A DNA stretch of 7,427 nt, from contig JBPEXY010000198.1 of the NCBI GenBank assembly GCA_052031065.1, forward strand, positions 1 through 7,427. The letters are read 5' to 3'. Positions 6,299 to 7,427 of the stretch are shown piece by piece. The stretch's first letter is position 1. Every line of letters starts with the position of its first letter. The notes under the pieces are model-generated. The model worked only from the letters and a program-made list of their open reading frames with translations, searched no databases and was not told where the DNA came from. The translations under genes and the position numbers were made by a program. Source of the stretch: JBPEXY01 sp052031065 (GTDB lineage: Bacteria > Pseudomonadota > Gammaproteobacteria > Immundisolibacterales > Immundisolibacteraceae).

Positions 6299-7299
6299 CT
6301 GGACCCCTCCTGGGGGCAACGAATGGCCACTATCTGCCGCTCACGATCAAGCTCGTAAAGAAAATCAACCTGCGACGGCAGTACCTTCAGGGCATGTTCG
6401 GTCAATCGCTGATAAAACTGAATAAACCGGGCAATCGCCCCTTCATCCATCAATCGGTTACCGGCCTGATGGCCACCATTAGCGCCACTCATCTGCACCG
6501 CCAGTTTACGTTCCTGCTCCAGACGCCAGTCGTAGACTGCAGAGAAACCCGGCGCGCGCAACATTACCCAGATATCAACCTGCTCCCATAACTGCTGATA
6601 ATCCCCGCGCAGCTGTCGATTGGCATACTGCCGCCATATACCCGCTGAATCCTCAATTCGCTCCAGATCGTTGACCGGCTTCTCCAGCTGCGCATCATCC
6701 TGCGCGGTGACCCCGAGACACCAGCCTTCGAGAACGACCACACTCACCGGAGCGCAAACCCTGCTCCAATGCTGCGATGGATACCGGTCATCCCGCGACT
6801 TATCGAAACGGGGCACCGCAATCTCAGTGTGGGTCCTGCCCAGTTGCGCCAGCGTATCGAGAGCCAGTGAGATGTCATGGGTTCCCGGCACCCCCCGCGT
6901 TGCCAGGAGCGGATGCACCGATTCAGCGAGTTGGCCCCGCTGCTCGCGGGTCAGATAGAAATCATCGATCGACAGCGCAACGGCAGCTGTCGGCAGCAGC
7001 GCCGACAGCACGGTGACCAGCCAATCAGCCAGGGTGCTCTTACCGGAACCCTGCGCCCCGTTAATGCCAACTATCAGCGGTCGATCCAGTCGCTGCTGTT
7101 GCCGCAGGATCGCTAAAACCAGATGGTAATAGTGGTTGACAGCCTGTTCCAGATAAGCCGCCTCGAGATGGTGACGATTAAGAAACTGTTCCCATTGCTG
7201 GCTTCCGATGACGTGCAAAAGCTCATCTGAGTCCAGCTTGATGGTATTCAGCCGACCAAGATTCTGTCCCAATAGAGTGGGATTGTTCAGCCGGGACAT
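6295..7299 (-). CDS. D-glycerate 3-kinase (GLYK-type P-loop kinase)
   Basis: Predicted to phosphorylate D-glycerate with ATP to 3-phosphoglycerate, the acceptor used by GpgS. The 334-residue protein has a P-loop, VGINGAQGSGKSTLAD (77-92), and SIDDFYLTREQR (110-121), where the paired aspartates fit the metal and catalytic role. RGVPGTHD (135-142), PRFDKSRDDR (163-172) and VVLEGWCLG (188-196, Walker B-like with Glu191) follow. These are the marks of the plant GLYK / yeast Tda10 / uridine-kinase-like family, which is unrelated in fold to the GarK/GlxK glycerate kinases. The C-terminal region with DEGAIARFIQFYQRLTEHAL (285-304) is also family-like. Residues 1-70 are helical and more variable. ATG at 7297-7299 has an AGGT site 8 bases upstream. 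It is 37 bases past the TGA... TAG junction of the preceding gene's tail (stop 7340-7342), so co-transcription is likely. Older annotations may call it a predicted kinase or phosphoribulokinase-like protein. Confidence 0.85.
   Translation of the reverse strand: MSRLNNPTLLGQNLGRLNTIKLDSDELLHVIGSQQWEQFLNRHHLEAAYLEQAVNHYYHLVLAILRQQQRLDRPLIVGINGAQGSGKSTLADWLVTVLSALLPTAAVALSIDDFYLTREQRGQLAESVHPLLATRGVPGTHDISLALDTLAQLGRTHTEIAVPRFDKSRDDRYPSQHWSRVCAPVSVVVLEGWCLGVTAQDDAQLEKPVNDLERIEDSAGIWRQYANRQLRGDYQQLWEQVDIWVMLRAPGFSAVYDWRLEQERKLAVQMSGANGGHQAGNRLMDEGAIARFIQFYQRLTEHALKVLPSQVDFLYELDRERQIVAIRCPQEGSS
6296..6311 (-). promoter_or_regulatory. Strong ribosome-binding site and TTG start of gpgP inside the kinase gene end
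   Basis: AGGAGG (complement of 6306-6311) lies in the last codons of the kinase gene (CCC CAG GAG GGG TCC), 7 bases before TTG (6296-6298). The TTG shares bases with the kinase stop TGA (6295-6297), forming TTGA. This decides the gpgP start and suggests re-initiation by ribosomes finishing the kinase. Confidence 0.8.
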
Positions 7300-7339
7300 T
7301 TTGATACCTGCAAAACAGGAGAGAGCAACACTGTTTAAC

Positions 7340-7427
7340 CTAGTCCGCTACCGACTCGTCTCCCTCACCCGGAAGTTCTGCCAGTTCACCGATACGTTCC
7401 AGCAAATACGCTTTCAGCTCTGTTCCA
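7340..7427 (-). CDS. C-terminal tail of an unidentified protein (28 residues, gene runs off the right edge)
   Basis: On the minus strand an open frame enters from the right edge and stops with TAG at 7340-7342. It begins GTELKAYLLERIGELAEL and ends with an acidic stretch finishing DESVAD. The first part could form an amphipathic helix, and the acidic end looks like a disordered tail. I do not recognise the protein. One other frame is closed by TGA early in this segment. The 37-base gap to the kinase start on the same strand suggests it is an upstream member of the glucosylglycerate operon, whose promoter must then lie outside the window. Confidence 0.55.
   Translation of the reverse strand, partial: GTELKAYLLERIGELAELPGEGDESVAD

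Noticed and set aside
6299..6319. Longer gpgP start at TTG 6319
   Set aside because: There is no ribosome-binding site ahead of it, the added residues do not belong to the HAD fold, and the AGGAGG site sits inside the added segment, correctly spaced for TTG 6298.
1..7427. CRISPR arrays, insertion sequences, phage genes or defence systems
   Set aside because: No regularly spaced repeats, transposase, integrase or terminal inverted repeats were seen on either strand.

Overview
The window looks like a gammaproteobacterial chromosome. The evidence is the obg, rpmA, rplU and divergent ispB neighbourhood, the E. coli-like sequences of L21, L27 and IspB, and a tRNA-Pro(CGG) with an encoded CCA just after ispB. 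Base composition is moderate and even across the window, and no mobile element is visible. I cannot name a genus. The compatible-solute genes hint at a salt-exposed or nitrogen-limited bacterium, but that is inference.

Layout, left to right. Positions 1-940 (minus strand) hold the 5' end of obg (GTG start), a strong intrinsic hairpin, rpmA (L27) and rplU (L21); transcription runs from rplU towards obg. Positions 941-1290 form a divergent control region with a ribosomal-type promoter for rplU and a near-consensus promoter for ispB. Positions 1291-2268 (plus) are ispB, the all-trans polyprenyl diphosphate synthase for the quinone side chain. tRNA-Pro(CGG) follows at 2294-2370. From 2453 to the right edge everything is on the minus strand and forms one tight operon, read right to left: the tail of an unidentified gene, a D-glycerate kinase, a HAD-family sugar-phosphoglycerate phosphatase (GpgP/MPGP type), a glucosyl-3-phosphoglycerate synthase (GpgS, GT81 type), and a GH13_18 phosphorylase closest to E. 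coli YcjM (glucosylglycerate phosphorylase).

The operon is the main point of interest. Read as a pathway it closes a circle. The kinase makes 3-phosphoglycerate from glycerate. GpgS adds glucose from an NDP-glucose donor. The phosphatase releases glucosylglycerate, a compatible solute. The phosphorylase splits glucosylglycerate with phosphate into glucose 1-phosphate and glycerate, which returns to the kinase. Synthesis, breakdown and salvage therefore appear to be encoded together and translationally coupled (TTGA overlap, ATGA overlap, then a 4-base gap). The individual families are known. The complete cycle in one transcription unit, and how net solute accumulation is achieved when the phosphorylase is co-expressed, are the questions worth pursuing.
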